This document shows positions 50,311-60,251 of a stretch of DNA of 64,000 nucleotides, piece after piece. Source of the DNA: Tritrichomonas foetus. Taxonomy: Eukaryota > Parabasalia > Tritrichomonadida > Tritrichomonadidae. Position numbers and translations under genes: made by a program. The notes beneath the pieces were generated by a model. It searched no databases, was not told where the DNA came from, and worked only from the letters and a program-made list of their open reading frames with translations. Every line of letters starts with the position of its first letter. The stretch's first letter is position 1. Location: contig MLAK01000849.1 of the NCBI GenBank assembly GCA_001839685.1, positions 14,204 through 78,203 on the forward strand, in the 5' to 3' direction.

Positions 50311-50430
50311 AATTAATATGTAAGAATTAGTAATAAATGCCAAAAGATTTGGATTTTGATATAAATAAATCTATAATTATTTGATTTTGAGCAAAATTTA
50401 ATGTTATTTATCTCAATCTAATTTCTAAAA

Positions 50431-50796
50431 TGCCCCATTGTTTTTCTTGATATTTCTTTTCTTTTCTTGATATCTCTTTGCTTTTCTTGATACTTACTTT
50501 CCTTATTGATATCTCCTTTCTTTTCTTGATATTTCTTTTCTTGATATTTCCTTTCTCTTCTTGATATTTCTTTTCTCTTCTTGATGTTTCTTTTCTCTTC
50601 TTGGTATCTCCTTTCTCTTCTTGATATCTCCTTTCTCTTCTTGATATCTCCTTTCTCTTCTTGATATCTCCTTTCTCTTCTAGATGTTTTCTTTCTCTTC
50701 TTGATATCTCCTTTTTTTTCTTGATATCTCCTTTTTTTTCTTGATATCTCCTTTTTTTTCTTGATATTTTCTTTCTCTTCTTGATATTTCCTTTCA
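50431..50796. repeat. 20-bp minisatellite, ~18 units
   Basis: Units of the type CTTGATATCTCCTTTCTCTT repeat from about 50431 to 50796, with small variants and a few length slips. Because 20 is not a multiple of three, the - strand ORF over it shows a 60-bp (20-codon) repeat; it is low-complexity Lys/Glu/Arg and I do not call it a gene. It lies 3' of the transporter gene and ~100 bp from the tautomerase stop. Confidence 0.9.
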
Positions 50797-50892
50797 CATC
50801 ATTTAGGCTTTTACCTCGAGGATTGAATTTCTTCTGTGAGATTGCATCAAAAACAAAAATATAAAAATTTTAAGCATTAGTTTTTATTTTAC

Positions 50893-51324
50893 TTATTTTT
50901 GCTCCTGTGCAAGCTTGTCAGCAAGTGCCTGAAGGTGAGGTGGGAGTTGAACTTCACCATTTCCGAATGAGTAATCTTCAAGTCCGTTATTTTCTTGGAG
51001 GACGATGACAATATCGTTTGGTGGAACTTCTTTCTGTGATTCAGTGGCGTGGCGAACAATTGCAGCAAACAGGTTTTTCTTGATTTGGGCTGTTCGACCT
51101 TTTCCAGCGACGATTTGGACATAAACGAGGTTGTCTCCGTGTTCTACGCCGAGATAGCTTCTTGAAAATTGAATGTTGTGTGGTTCGAGTTCTTCAATGA
51201 TATGCCAGAAATCTGAATCTGGAATTTTGAATTCTTCGACAAGTCCTTTGTGGACAGCATCGGATATAGCTTGTTTGGTTTCTTGCTTGAGGTCTTTACG
51301 GAGTGTAATTCTGACGAGAGGCAT
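50893..51324 (-). CDS. Tautomerase_2-type (MIF/4-OT superfamily) enzyme, 143 aa
   Basis: Starts MPLVRITLRKDL, so Pro2 becomes the N-terminal proline base after Met removal. The sequence closely follows the bacterial Tautomerase_2 (PF14552-type) pattern: a short beta strand, helix AISDAVHKGLVEEFKIP, NIQFSRSYLGVEHGDNLVYV, then GRTAQIKKNLFAAIVRHATE, and the final EDYSFGNGEVQL box. The upstream in-frame extension begins with a TTG, and an Inr-like TCATTTTC is upstream, so ATG 51324 is the better start. The substrate is unknown; family members isomerise small enol/keto acids. Its bacterial-type character suggests lateral acquisition (inference). Confidence 0.88.
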   Translation of the reverse strand: MPLVRITLRKDLKQETKQAISDAVHKGLVEEFKIPDSDFWHIIEELEPHNIQFSRSYLGVEHGDNLVYVQIVAGKGRTAQIKKNLFAAIVRHATESQKEVPPNDIVIVLQENNGLEDYSFGNGEVQLPPHLQALADKLAQEQK

Positions 51325-51491
51325 GCTTTTCCTGCAGGACGAAAATGATATACATGTCAATGTTTTCAATATTTAAATGTTCACTTAACTGACAAATTGT
51401 GAGACATTATTCCAATTTAAAAGAATTTGAATGAAAATTCACACAAAATAGAGACATCATCGTTTTTTTTTTTACGATAACATCGAACGAT

Positions 51492-51558
51492 ATGATTCAA
51501 CCTAATATTGTAAATCCAGGTCAATTTGATGAATTTGGTTGTATGGCAAAATTGTTAT
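51492..51558 (+). pseudogene. Possible 5' exon-like coding piece, out of frame with 51587 ORF
   Basis: ATG 51492 opens MIQPNIVNPGQFDEFG in one frame, running to a TAA at 51558. The next ORF begins in the frame needed if two bases were lost (or one gained) near 51540. The two would join smoothly as FDEFG-YGKIVINRSDLLFI. Either a small indel broke the gene or the real start is further downstream. Confidence 0.3.
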
Positions 51559-51586
51559 AAATCGCAGTGATTTACTTTTTATTGCA

Positions 51587-51973
51587 ATGACCTATCTTCC
51601 ACAAATGCTGACCTTAAATACAAACGATAAATCTTATCCATTTTTTGTACTCGTTGATGCAAATGATGAAGAATTCGTTCAAAATAATTTGGATGAATGC
51701 GACCATGAAATGCCTTTCGTTTCACTTAAACAATATGACGATCACTTCACCCCCGTATATTACGATAGAATTCGCAAAAACTCGCTAACAGTTATCAAAC
51801 GCAAAAGAAAAACTAAATATATCGAAAATTTGATTGTCGAAAAAGACGAAGATGGACAACAAACACTGAAAGCAAATGTACTATCAAGTTCGGACGATGA
51901 AACATTTGAGACGATAGAATCTCCTCTTAAATGGATTTCTAAAAAAAATTATGTTTGTAAATGTCCTTACTAA
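51587..51973 (+). CDS. Small unrecognised protein, 128 aa
   Basis: ATG 51587 (MTYLPQMLTLNT...). Compact, charged, with an acidic middle (VDANDEEFVQNNLDECDHEM), a basic RIRKNSLTVIKRKRKTKY stretch and a C-terminal KNYVCKCPY. I recognise no family. The frame stays open ~16 codons upstream but without ATG; an upstream ATG piece in another frame could be its true start if an indel is present (see the entry at 51492). Confidence 0.5.
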   Translation: MTYLPQMLTLNTNDKSYPFFVLVDANDEEFVQNNLDECDHEMPFVSLKQYDDHFTPVYYDRIRKNSLTVIKRKRKTKYIENLIVEKDEDGQQTLKANVLSSSDDETFETIESPLKWISKKNYVCKCPY

Positions 51974-52255
51974 ATTTCGCTGTTGATTCCTTGAGTGAGC
52001 AAACATAATAAATACATGTAAAATTGCCAGTCGATGAAAAATGCTGACAACTTATTGTTTTTATTAAATTTCCTGAGCCCATCTCACCATATTTTGTTTA
52101 TCCAATCTCTCTTTCTCTCTCCTTTTTTCCATTCATATCTATATTTTTTGCTCTACGATTTTTCTGAACCAATTCATAGGAGAAATCATTTTCAAGTATT
52201 GGAAAAGAGTTAAATTTACTGTTAAAGATATCATTCTTTGAATACGAGAAATCTA

Positions 52256-52478
52256 AAGAAAGAACAAGAATGAACAAGAAAGAACAAGAATGAACAAGAA
52301 ATCAAAAGAAAGAATAAGAATGAACAAGAAAGAATAAGAAATCAAAAGAAAGAATAAGAAAGAACAAGAAAGAATAAGAAATCAAAAGAAAGAATAAGAA
52401 ATCAAAAGAAAGAATAAGAAATCAAAAGAAAGAATAAGAAAGAACAAGAATGAATAAGAATGAACAAGAAAGAATAAA
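52256..52478 (+). repeat. A/G-rich microsatellite-like tandem array
   Basis: Imperfect units of AAGAAAGAACAAGAATGAAC and AAGAAATCAAAAGAAAGAAT, about 10-bp submotifs, repeated for ~220 bp. It lies between the small gene at 51587 and the kinase stop. Confidence 0.85.
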
Positions 52479-52561
52479 TATAAGAACTTTACAATTTATT
52501 TATAAACAAAAAACATTATTGAATTACAATCTAGCTTTCCTAAATGCAACGAATTGAAAAC

Positions 52562-54013
52562 TCATTGCGATTCAGAAAGATTTCTTTGTAAATTCTCACA
52601 AATTGTATCAATTTCATCTGCATTTGATTCATCGCCAGAAACTGAAATGGTACAGTCCTCACCATTGTTAGTCATTTGGAAATACATTTGAATGTCTTCT
52701 TGTGCAGTGTTTAAAATGGCCTTCCTTATTCCATCGGGGTTTATCGAGACACAAAACTTTTGCTTGATTAGAAAATTGTTGAGGATTCCAGAAACTTCAT
52801 TGATTTGCTTTTTCACACTAAAGCATTTATTTTTTCGACATTCACCAGTAATGCATTGAAGCATTGATGGTGTTGGTGGTGGACACGAAGAAACATGGCG
52901 TGAGCAGAAAGACTTATAGTTTTCAGTTTCTTCATCATTCATATCATAATTAGATTCAGTAATTACATTTTCTAATAAATGATAGAGAACTTTGGATTTA
53001 TTTGCTTCATTACTATTTAAATCATGAATAATTTCTTCACATTTATTGTCTAAAATTTCAGAAATTCTATCAACTAAAATTTGCTCAGGTGATGTAATGG
53101 CTTTAGAATATTCTGGAAAATTGTTGTTAATTGTACGTTCTGGCAACATCTTAAAAATTCTATGTGCTCTTAATTCTGTGGCGGTTGGACGGTTAGACGG
53201 TTTTGGACTCAAAAGTGACACTATCATTTCTCCAATTGGTGGCGGGATTGAACTCATATCAAGGTTTTTGGCTGAGAGTCCTCGTGTATCATAAACATCT
53301 GGAAATGGCGTCTTTTTGGAAAATAATGTATATAATAATATTCCAAAGCTCCACATATCGGCCTTCATACCATCATAGCATTGATTGAACACCTCTGGTG
53401 CTGTTGTTCCGATGGACCCCAACGTTTCTGTTTGAATGCCAAATGCGAAATTTGAAAATCCGAAATCTGTTAAAGCAGCCCTTTTTGTAAATTTGCTGGT
53501 GTATGAACAACAAGCGCTATTGGTCGAATTAGTTGGACTGATTTCATAATTTGCAGATTTTACATCAATTAAAATGTTGTCAACTTTGATGTCACGGTGG
53601 CAGATAAAATTTGAATGTAAATATTCAATGGCAGCTAAAATATCATCGGCGATTTGGAGACATTCAATGAAATCTAGACCACCTACGCTTGTTGGATCAC
53701 AGAGAAATTCTCTTAAATCGCTTTGATAGAGGTTCATGACTTGGAATATCTGACCTTCGGTTTCAATGGCTTCCCTGATTCGCGCAATGTTGGGATGTGT
53801 CAAGAGTGGACCTAAGGCACATTCACCAAAGACGATAGAGCTATGATTCTTTTGTAGTTTGATTAATTTTCGTTTTGAAATCATTTTTATGGCAACTGGC
53901 TCAAAAGCGTTCTTCTGAAAGGCACTTCGGACAGAAGAAAATGTTCCGCATGCTATTTGTTCCCCAACAAGATATTCGTGAATGCGGTGGAGAACCTGTG
54001 TTTTGTGGGTCAT
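52562..54013 (-). CDS. CAMK-like Ser/Thr protein kinase, 483 aa
   Basis: Kinase domain about residues 12-290: glycine loop IACGTFSSV, VAIKMI (catalytic Lys), HRDIKVDN (His139-Asp141), TDFGFSN (Asp183), TTAPEV (Glu in APE), and WSFGILLYTLFSKKTPFPD. A small insert (SPTNSTNSACCSYTSKFTKR) sits between the catalytic and DFG loops. Residues ~395-480 read as a C-terminal KA1-like domain (INEVSGILNNFLIKQKFCVS...), a membrane or autoinhibitory module in AMPK/MARK-type kinases. Trichomonads have many kinases of this type. A possible Inr, TCATAAAA, precedes the ATG by about 10 nt. All catalytic residues are present. Confidence 0.9.
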   Translation of the reverse strand: MTHKTQVLHRIHEYLVGEQIACGTFSSVRSAFQKNAFEPVAIKMISKRKLIKLQKNHSSIVFGECALGPLLTHPNIARIREAIETEGQIFQVMNLYQSDLREFLCDPTSVGGLDFIECLQIADDILAAIEYLHSNFICHRDIKVDNILIDVKSANYEISPTNSTNSACCSYTSKFTKRAALTDFGFSNFAFGIQTETLGSIGTTAPEVFNQCYDGMKADMWSFGILLYTLFSKKTPFPDVYDTRGLSAKNLDMSSIPPPIGEMIVSLLSPKPSNRPTATELRAHRIFKMLPERTINNNFPEYSKAITSPEQILVDRISEILDNKCEEIIHDLNSNEANKSKVLYHLLENVITESNYDMNDEETENYKSFCSRHVSSCPPPTPSMLQCITGECRKNKCFSVKKQINEVSGILNNFLIKQKFCVSINPDGIRKAILNTAQEDIQMYFQMTNNGEDCTISVSGDESNADEIDTICENLQRNLSESQ

Positions 54014-54798
54014 AATTTTTTATGAATCGATTATATTGAAGGCTTTTCGATTTTCAAAAACTTTTTTGAAAAAAATCTACTTTTTCTAATCATCCAATTG
54101 AGTTTTGATAAGTGTGTATTTATTTTTCAATCTGAAAAAGAAATTGAGAATCAGAAAATTTTAAGGACCAATTTGATGATCAAAATTATAGCACAATTGA
54201 ATGACAATTATTTTATTGGTCATTTAAAAAGTTTCTATATTAGAATTTTTTTAAAGACCATAAATTTTTGTATTCATGAAGAAAACTTCTACTTTGAAAA
54301 AATAAATGAATATTGAAAAAATAATTTATTTATGAAAGATATTCGGGAATTTGAATGTTAAGCAAAGAATAATAAACGATTTTTTTGTAATCAATAAAAA
54401 CCTAAACCTCTTTTCAATGCGATTTCAAATCAATTGATAAAAATTTTTCGAATATGATTTCAATGAAAAATATCTGTGAACCTTCTCAATTATAATTTTA
54501 CTCTCCCATTATAAATCGGAGAATTGAGTTACATGCAATAATGGAACACCCTCACATCAAAGATAACCTACTGTTAAATTATAACGACATGAAAATTCGT
54601 TTATATTCAAAAAGTTATTTATCGTGAAAAATCGAGATTTTACAGTTTACATTTTCCCAAATGTGAACATTATTTTATTCAACTTTCTTTCAAGATACAT
54701 TCAATTATTCGGTTTTCCGTATTTACATAAAAATCTTTCCATTATCGGTGATTGGATAATGAAGGTTATACGTTAACGGCCTATTCAAGGATAATATT
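54014..54798. other. AT-rich spacer (left part)
   Basis: Includes a 72-codon ORF (54098-54316, +) with no features. No gene supported. Confidence 0.3.
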
Positions 54799-54909
54799 TC
54801 ATAGCTGCAATTTAAGAATCATGATGGACGCTCTTTCGACTGTTTCATTTTTGGGAATAATATTCGAACCAGAATGACTTGTATCCATCATGATGGATAA
54901 TTGAGGCAT
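54799..54909 (-). CDS. Possible micro-ORF, 36 aa
   Basis: ATG 54909 opens MPQLSIMMDTSHSGSNIIPK then NETVERASIMILKLQL before TGA. Composition looks coding (no low-complexity, coherent helical end) although very short. No family is known. It might be the remains of a larger gene, since both flanks are AT-rich with no continuation in any frame. Confidence 0.2.
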   Translation of the reverse strand: MPQLSIMMDTSHSGSNIIPKNETVERASIMILKLQL

Positions 54910-55654
54910 CTTTGAAAGTTCATTAGAAAAAGTTCACCAACACAGAAACATTTCTTAAGAACAAAATATATTTTCAAAGAATTATTATATTCAAAAATCA
55001 TTCATGTTAAATCCTGATTCCCACTTCTGGATATAATGAAAGAGTTTCATTCCTGCAAAATTTTTTACATTGCTCTATAAATTACAAAATATAAATCAAA
55101 TATTTTAATTGTGATCATGGAAATTTCATAATCAATTGTTTATGATATAAGACATTCTCTAATTGATTTTTCGAAATATACAAATAATTAGTGGTAATTA
55201 GTAGTAGCGTAAATCATCAAAGGTATATAGTTGAGTCATTATAGGCAGCTTAAATTGCTTCAAATTCAGAGTGATAAATATTGGTTTTCTATCGTTCGTG
55301 AATAATGTAAAAACACTCAAAAAGTACAACTAAAAAGTGAAGCATTTGAATAGAAATACATTGTTGGTTCAGCAACTTTTTGACAATGTCATTTTTTATT
55401 CCAAATTTTATATATTTCTGACAACAGAAATCTTTCAGATCAATTTCATGACTCATCAGAATGTTTAACAAACTAAATCCAAAATTATCATATTCACTAT
55501 TATCAATTACTTTCAACATCTGTGTTATTTAGTCCTGTCTTGAATATTCGTCAACCTCATAAAATTTTCACTTTCTGAAATTTCCTAAATATGACACTCA
55601 CAATTTTCACCATTTTTTTTTTTTTTTGATATCACTTTCACCAAAAAATATTAT
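54910..55654. other. AT-rich spacer (right part)
   Basis: A 76-codon ORF at 55289-55519 (-) reads a mildly coding-like helical peptide (GFSLLNILMSHEIDLKDFCC) but cannot be supported as a gene. Confidence 0.3.
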
Positions 55655-56753
55655 ATGATTTTGGCATCAGCACAAAGTTCAATGTTTCAAGCACCTTTTC
55701 AAAAGACTCTTTTCACTAATGTTAATACAATTTCCAATTCAGAAGATAAAAACAAAAAGATAAAATTCATTCCATTATCTTGTTCAGGTGGACAGTCAAT
55801 TTTTTGGAAACAACAATCAAATGATTATAGAGAAGAAATACCACGTAAAAAATACCAAAAGCCCAAAGAAAAGCTAATAACTGCTCTCTTTCCAGGAATT
55901 GATCAATTGATTCCAGGCATTGATACTTTTTCAAAGGAATACTTTTCGAAAAAGAAAGTAAATCATATGCTACAAATAATTCCATTTTTATATGAGAAAA
56001 ATAAAGATAAAATCAACTTTGATATTATCAATATGAATTTCACAGAAGATAAAAATATTTCTAAACCACATCCAAAGAAAAACAATCATTTAAAGAGAAT
56101 TTCAAACGCACCAAAAATTGAAAAATGGGAAATAGGACCAATTATTTCAAATTCGATAAATTTAGAAAAGAAGAACGTTAATGATGATGAAATGAATGAT
56201 GAAACTTCATGTGAATCAGCTGGCGAAGAGAAAAATGAAAAAGAAACCCAACACATGGAAATCACCACAAAAGAAACTCCTCATTTTTATGTAAATAAAG
56301 CCATACTTGAATTAAGAGAAATCATTAACAAACCAAAAGTGATTGAAGAGCCAACATATAACAATAATCTAAACAAAGAGAATCCTAAAATAACTCCAAT
56401 TCCAAATATTAAAAATGTATCAATTTCACAGTCAGATAAAAATATTTTTTCGGGGTTTGGAAAAATCGATACAAAAACGATTTTAAAAAAATGCTGAAAA
56501 GTTTGTTAAAGAGGAAGAAGAGAAGAAAAAAGAATCAGAAGTAATTTTTATTCCACCTTTTTTTAGAGAGTTTCAAGAAAAATCACAGACATTAACAAAA
56601 GTTGACAAATTACGGAATCAAAATATGAAATTAAACCAGAAAGAAATCTTTCATTTTGAATCTACGTGTCCGCCAAAACTCACTAAGAAATCAGCCAAAA
56701 TGAGCTTTCTTAGCCTTGATAACGAAGATTTATTTTTCTTAGATGACGAATGA
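55655..56753 (+). CDS. Hypothetical protein split by a +1 frameshift in an A7 run
   Basis: The first frame, ATG 55655 to TGA 56497, encodes 280 aa: Lys/Asn-rich, with FIPLSCSGGQSIFWKQQ and GIDQLIPGID motifs, ending KTILKKC. At the A7 run 56485-56491 a second frame takes over without a break and reads AEKFVKEEEEKKKESEVIFI, PPFFREFQEKSQTLTKVDKL, then ...SFLSLDNEDLFFLDDE to TGA 56753. Removing one A would join the frames. This second part is strongly coding-like (86 codons, acidic, regular). So the gene is either intact in life with an assembly homopolymer error, decayed, or uses +1 slippage. The product is unrecognised; it could be a chromatin or mRNP protein (inference is weak). An Inr-like TCACTTTCACC lies ~25 nt upstream. 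Confidence 0.6.
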
Positions 56754-56929
56754 GAAAATGAAAGATTCAAAAAAGAAAAGTTGTTTTGTTTGAATATTAA
56801 ACATTTATTAAATGACTACTTTTGATTATCTATCATAAATACATTATCGTTACATAAGATTGATTAATCATACATTTATTCATCATAATCCTATTAAAAA
56901 AATTAATAATTAGTAAATGAATTATCAAG

Positions 56930-59611
56930 TTATTTCTTCAAAAAGCTGAATCCACTCTTTTCTGATGGAACCAAACCATATCTTTCCTTCAGTTCAGCAA
57001 ACATTGGATCATTTTGTGCAGCTTGTGTTTCAGAAAGAGTTTGAACAAGTGGAATTATATACTCCCTAATAACTTGTTCAGAAATATCATCCATTGATCT
57101 TAATGATTGAATTATAATAATAACAGCCTGATCGAAAATATGCCCCCAATCAACTTCAGGTTTAGTAATATCTACGATTTTTGGTATGATGTACTGATCT
57201 CTAAATTGAGAATCAACATCATTTACGACTGCTACAATTGATCGCAATGCTTGTAATTTAATATTTGGTTTTTGTTTAAACCAATCATCAAATAATTCCT
57301 TAATAGAATCAATTACAGTTGAAATAGTTGAAAATCTAGCGATATTTCCGATACAGTTAATTGTTTCAAATTGCAAAGATTCATCAGGATCATGTGCAAG
57401 TCGAATAACAATTGGGAAAATATCATTTTCGATTTCTTTTTGATCAGCTGTTTGTAAAACTTCATTGATTACATTCATTGCAGCAGATCTGATTCCTGAT
57501 CTCAAAGAACTAACAAGTTCACCACATAATTTAAATATATATTTTCTCATGGTTGGTTCAAGTGAAGAAAGAAGTGCGAAAGCAGGTGAGAAGAATGTTT
57601 CAATGTCAGTTTGTCTAAAATCATGAGTTTCATTTGCAGCATAAGTTAAATATTTCTTTGCATTTTCATAAAAAGTATCACTGTTGCACTGTGGAGAGAC
57701 AGCAGCTATAAACATTGCCATATTTTGCATTTTTGGTTCTGGTGGACTCTCTTCAATTAATTTAAGGAAAACTGGTGCAATATTTTCTTCAGTAAATTTC
57801 TGACCAACTGCTTTACAGCATTTCGTTACAAATTTTGCTGCTTCTTTCTTAATTGGAATAGGAACGAACAAAATTGGTGAGAATTTAGGAAGAGATTGTG
57901 GTAAAACAGTGGTTATCCATTCAAAATCAGGCTTAGAAACGACGACATGATCGGGCATGACAGTACCACCTTCACAAACAATTGTTTGTTTATTAGTTGG
58001 TTCAGATGGGAGTAAGAAAAGAGTAGTAGTCTCTAGAACTTGCGTACAAAGTTTAAAACGAAGTACAGCAAGTTGTGATTGACCAGTTAAGCCAAAAGAA
58101 AGCGCTAATTTCAGCCAATAGTCAAACATTGATTTTCCAACACATTTTCGAAGTTGTGCAAAACGAAGAACAGCTGGAATAAAAGCACATAATCCAGCAG
58201 ATTGGACATCAGCATCAGAATCAAAAACAAAGTGTTTTCCAAGTGCAACTAAATCATCTAATTTTTCAGTGGCATCTTCATTGTCGCCTAGAGAAAGAAC
58301 CAATGTTGCACCATCTTCTGCAGCTGCTCTTCGGACGGCTGGCGCAGAATGTTCGGCAAATTGTCGAATAATAGAAAGAAGTAAAGTATATCGAAGTTGC
58401 ATCGACATCAAAGCAGAAAACTCACCTACAGTTTTGACAACCAAACATAAAACGTTGACATTTGAACTAGCCATCATTTGAGTGACGTATGGGATGATTT
58501 CTGATTCAGCTTTGTCGGTATCACTTGCACAATCTTTTAAGGCATTTACAATAATTTCACGCTGTTCGGTATTTGGGTTATCCCACATGTTGAAAATCAA
58601 TTGAATGCACTGACTTCTCACTTCACGTGATGGGTGATTTTTAACGATAGTTTTCAAAGGATTTATTAAGTAGGTCTTCTTGGAGCTATCAACAACTTTA
58701 ATGAGTGGCTCAATGTCAGAGAAAACGGAATCTAATAATTGAACTGATGGTGGATCATGATTAATTTCAACTTGAATATAATTTTGTTGATTACCTGACA
58801 CGGATTGATCATTATTTGAAACTTTTACATCAGAATTTTGAATAGACGAATCATTGTGAGAATCATCTGCATTTTCTTGATTTTCGTCTAGTTGTGAATT
58901 TTGATTGTTAATATTTTCATTTATTTCCTTTAACTGCTTTATTTGGGCTTCAAGTTCTTGTATTGTTTTTTTGGACACATCCAAGTCAACAGTTAATTGA
59001 GAAATTTTATTTCTGGCTTCAATTTTTTCCTTTTTGAGGTTTTCAATTTCAATATTGATTTTTGATGTGTTTTGAAGATACAAAAATGATCTTAAAAGAT
59101 GAACAAGTTCAACATCATCTGGGACTTCAATTTCACTAGATTGTTTCGTTTTTCCTGCTTCATTTTGAAAGGAGAGAGCGGTTATTCTAAACCCTCGAGA
59201 TTGCAAAAATTTCAATATTAAATTTTTAATCACGATTTCTTCAGATGTATCAATATTTCCGGTCAGCGATTTAGATGGACTTTTGACTTCGACTTTTGGT
59301 TTGGCTTCTTTGATTTTTTCTTCTGCTTCTTTGAGTGAATCTTTTAATACTTTGACGTCGTGCTCGAGCACTGAAATTCTATCGTCTTTAATTCGAAGAG
59401 CTTCTGTCGAGTTGTTTTGCTGAGAGTCTGGAGAAACGTCGTGAACTCCGTGCATTGGATCAAAGTTGAGAAAATTTGCGGAATCTTGAAAGAAGTTCGA
59501 AAGTGTTTCTATTGGAACGCCAGTTCTTTCGTACGTTTCGCTGAGTAATTCAAGTGCTGTTAAGAAATATTGTTTATCAATCAGGTATTGCGATATGGAT
59601 TCATCATCCAT
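56930..59611 (-). CDS. RELCH: RELCH-like protein: LisH, coiled coil and HEAT repeats, 893 aa
   Basis: Two LisH motifs: residues ~6-38 (ISQYLIDKQYFLTALELLSE) and ~124-155 (EIVIKNLILKFLQSRGFRIT). Coiled-coil segments occupy about 70-105 and 190-245. From ~280 to 880 are HEAT repeats, with recurrent patterns such as REVRSQCIQLIFNMWDN and APAVRRAAAEDGATLVLSLG. This LisH-coiled coil-HEAT order and the length match the animal RELCH/KIAA1468 family, a RAB11-binding factor for recycling-endosome to trans-Golgi traffic. Family assignment is by architecture and motifs. The function in trichomonads is inference. Confidence 0.85.
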   Translation of the reverse strand: MDDESISQYLIDKQYFLTALELLSETYERTGVPIETLSNFFQDSANFLNFDPMHGVHDVSPDSQQNNSTEALRIKDDRISVLEHDVKVLKDSLKEAEEKIKEAKPKVEVKSPSKSLTGNIDTSEEIVIKNLILKFLQSRGFRITALSFQNEAGKTKQSSEIEVPDDVELVHLLRSFLYLQNTSKINIEIENLKKEKIEARNKISQLTVDLDVSKKTIQELEAQIKQLKEINENINNQNSQLDENQENADDSHNDSSIQNSDVKVSNNDQSVSGNQQNYIQVEINHDPPSVQLLDSVFSDIEPLIKVVDSSKKTYLINPLKTIVKNHPSREVRSQCIQLIFNMWDNPNTEQREIIVNALKDCASDTDKAESEIIPYVTQMMASSNVNVLCLVVKTVGEFSALMSMQLRYTLLLSIIRQFAEHSAPAVRRAAAEDGATLVLSLGDNEDATEKLDDLVALGKHFVFDSDADVQSAGLCAFIPAVLRFAQLRKCVGKSMFDYWLKLALSFGLTGQSQLAVLRFKLCTQVLETTTLFLLPSEPTNKQTIVCEGGTVMPDHVVVSKPDFEWITTVLPQSLPKFSPILFVPIPIKKEAAKFVTKCCKAVGQKFTEENIAPVFLKLIEESPPEPKMQNMAMFIAAVSPQCNSDTFYENAKKYLTYAANETHDFRQTDIETFFSPAFALLSSLEPTMRKYIFKLCGELVSSLRSGIRSAAMNVINEVLQTADQKEIENDIFPIVIRLAHDPDESLQFETINCIGNIARFSTISTVIDSIKELFDDWFKQKPNIKLQALRSIVAVVNDVDSQFRDQYIIPKIVDITKPEVDWGHIFDQAVIIIIQSLRSMDDISEQVIREYIIPLVQTLSETQAAQNDPMFAELKERYGLVPSEKSGFSFLKK

Positions 59612-60251
59612 GCTATTTTACCAATTCAACTTTTTGAGACATTTTTTATCTACCATTGTATTTTTGAATACCAATGATAACTTTTCAATCAAAATATGAA
59701 TGAATTGTAATGTTAGATAACTGAATATAAACTGAAATTCATAAATCATGTAAATTTTTCTATGTGTTCTTACAAAAAAAGCTACCAAATATGATGTTCA
59801 GAGTTATTTCATTAGAAACACTTTCGCTCGATTTGTCGACTTCAATAACGAGTAAACAAACTATGTCACTTAATATTTCAAAAATTTTCTTTCAATGAAT
59901 CAGAAAAAAGAATTTCGATTTTACAATTTACGCTTCATTTTCTTTCTGCAAAATTTTTCATTTTTCACGCTTTCCCTATCTTTTAAAGCATTTATTATCG
60001 TTAATAATTAACTATATAGTGTTGAAAACATCATCTCATCTACAACAAGCTTTTTCAAGTTATTTCTCTGATTCGATATGACATAGATAAGATTGAAGCA
60101 AAAATGAAAATGAACACAAAAAGTAAAAAAAGGAAGATAATTGTGAATAGAAAATTTATTCTAAATTCTATAAAAATATAAAAATTAAAAACAAAAATTA
60201 TATAAAACGTCAAATAACATATCAATTAAAACATCAAACAAAACTCAGTTT
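59612..60251. other. AT-rich spacer
   Basis: No ORF or repeat supported. It holds the promoter side of the RELCH gene and the 3' flank of the importin-like gene. Confidence 0.3.

Noticed and set aside
50408..50797. 129-codon Lys/Glu/Arg ORF on the - strand
   Set aside because: Covers the 20-bp minisatellite only and has a 20-residue period; not a gene.
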